Assembly (NCBI GenBank): GCA_026018925.1
Contig: JAKSZU010000018.1
Location: 2,496,505-2,560,504 of the forward strand
DNA from: Tupaia tana
Lineage: Eukaryota; Chordata; Mammalia; Scandentia; Tupaiidae
Reading direction: 5' to 3'
Length of the DNA: 64,000 nt
Every line of letters starts with the position of its first letter. Position 1 is the stretch's first letter. The translations under genes and the position numbers were made by a program. This document shows, piece by piece, positions 63,011 through 64,000 of this stretch. The notes under the pieces are model-generated. The model was given only the letters and a program-made list of their open reading frames with translations, made no database searches and had not been told where the DNA came from.

Positions 63011-63929
63011 CCTGGTCTCTGCGCCAGTCCCCGCCCTCCCAGTCGGCATGGCAACACGTGGGTTTGCAGGGAGAGCGTGAGACAGGCAGGCTGTTGGGTC
63101 CGGGTGATCAGTGGGTGTTGTCTTTCTGCCAATCAGAAGCAGGGTTTGGGACCGGCTTCCTCTCCCCTGCCGGCTCTGACGGGAAGTGGGCACAGGTGTG
63201 TGTGCTGCCGGGCAGCGTGGGCCACCCTGGGATCCGCAGGGAGGACTCAGCAAGTGAAGGTGCCCTTCCTCCCGGGGAGAGGAAGGCCGGGAGCAGCACG
63301 AGCTCCGTTCTCGGGGCGATGTCGCCTGCAGCGACGGTGCGGTCTCAGAGATGCGGTGGCCTGTATGCCGCCACTCACCACCCCTCCGTCCACAGCCCAG
63401 GGCGGAGTCAAAGCTGCGCCCCCCCAGTGCAGCCTGTGGCCCCTGCATCAGACCATGCCGATTTGACCGGGGAGACCACGTCTAACCCCTTCCGGGCGCT
63501 GTCTGAGGGCCGCGCTTTGGGGGGGGAGGAGTAAGCGAGGAGGGAGAACTTAGGAGCCCCACACGCGCTAACGGTGTCAGCCATACCACCGCCCTCTTCA
63601 CCTCGGAAAGCTCAGCGCGGCTCAGGCCACGCCCCACCTCGGACCCCGCTGTAGTGTCTGCCCACCTGCACGCCCTCTGCGGGGCCGTCAGGGCTCACCT
63701 CTCTCTCCCCTTCCTCTGCACCCCGGGAGCCCGGGAGCTCAGGGCGAGGAGCACGCACCTACTGAGGCCCTTACTCTGGCTCCTGGCTGGGTTGGCCAGG
63801 CCAGGGAGGTGGGGACATTCTTCTCCCCTAAATAATGTTCTTGGTTTCTGGAAAACTCTAATGAGAGCAACTGGAGTACCCAGTGAGGATGGCTGTTGCC
63901 CTCATTGGAACTATTTGCTTTTTTATCGA
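63011..63929. other. Unassigned GC-rich unique sequence
   Basis: No gene or repeat recognised. Chance frames of 100-165 codons without a domain. Confidence 0.4.
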
Positions 63930-64000
63930 ACCTGAATGCTCTAGCTCAGTTCCTCCTTCAGGAAGCCTTCCTGGATTATTAAAACCTTTAATAATATCCT
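63930..64000 (+). repeat. L2-like LINE 3' fragment, cut by window end
   Basis: CTCAGTTCCTCCTTCAGGAA followed by GCCTTCCTGGATTATT resembles the L2 3' consensus (ctcctccaggaagccttccctga). Only the beginning is visible. Confidence 0.5.

Overview
The window reads as nuclear DNA of a placental mammal. It has no dense gene packing or operons, almost every reading frame is short, and it carries old mammalian interspersed repeats: MIR, L2-like and L1-like pieces, a MER20 hAT element and a MaLR-type LTR. It also has one young, lineage-specific tRNA-derived SINE family with good Pol III A and B boxes, long A tails and clear target-site duplications. That SINE is not Alu, B1/B2, the rabbit C repeat, ERE, CAN, Bov-tA or VES as I know them. 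The dermopteran (colugo) CYN family is a candidate I cannot confirm. The sequence is mostly GC-rich and CpG-containing, with an unusual load of minisatellites and a short interstitial CCCTAA tract near 53.2 kb. This suggests a GC-rich, probably subtelomeric or otherwise recombination-prone intergenic interval.

I find no protein-coding exon, rRNA, intact tRNA, CRISPR array or other gene that I can support. The longest open frames (up to about 360 codons) run through tandem repeats whose period is a multiple of three, or through stop-poor GC-rich DNA, and none shows a recognisable domain.

Layout. 0-13.2 kb: GC-rich unique DNA with a MIR, a GGGCTG minisatellite, 66-bp and 59/55-bp minisatellites and a MER20. 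13.2-21.3 kb: a cluster of very long simple arrays (GAGT/GAAT tetranucleotide, a 112-bp higher-order minisatellite, a 1.1-kb CAC/CAT array and a 0.5-kb GGT/GAT array in the opposite orientation). Between the last two lie a SINE and an AT-rich block that looks like a conserved regulatory element. 21.3-30 kb: SINE-rich, with a 0.55-kb minisatellite and an AT-rich block at 29.3-29.8 kb. 30-47 kb: GC-rich with MIR pieces, a 3x74-bp minisatellite, an old 400-bp repeat, two AT-rich homeodomain-motif blocks (37.0-37.9 kb) around a C-rich minisatellite, and further AT-rich blocks at 44.1-44.6 kb. 47.6-48.5 kb: a 15-bp minisatellite in which nearly every unit contains the E-box CACCTG. 50-64 kb: a MaLR-like LTR, other old repeats, an interstitial telomere-like tract, two nested SINE-in-SINE insertions and an L2-like end.

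The AT-rich islands inside GC-rich surroundings, full of TAATTA, ATTTGCAT and TTTATTA-type motifs, are the best candidates for function (long-range enhancers), but only cross-species alignment can establish that. The structurally clearest results are the nested SINE insertions with resolvable order, a recent SINE with a perfect 13-bp duplication, and the higher-order tandem arrays.
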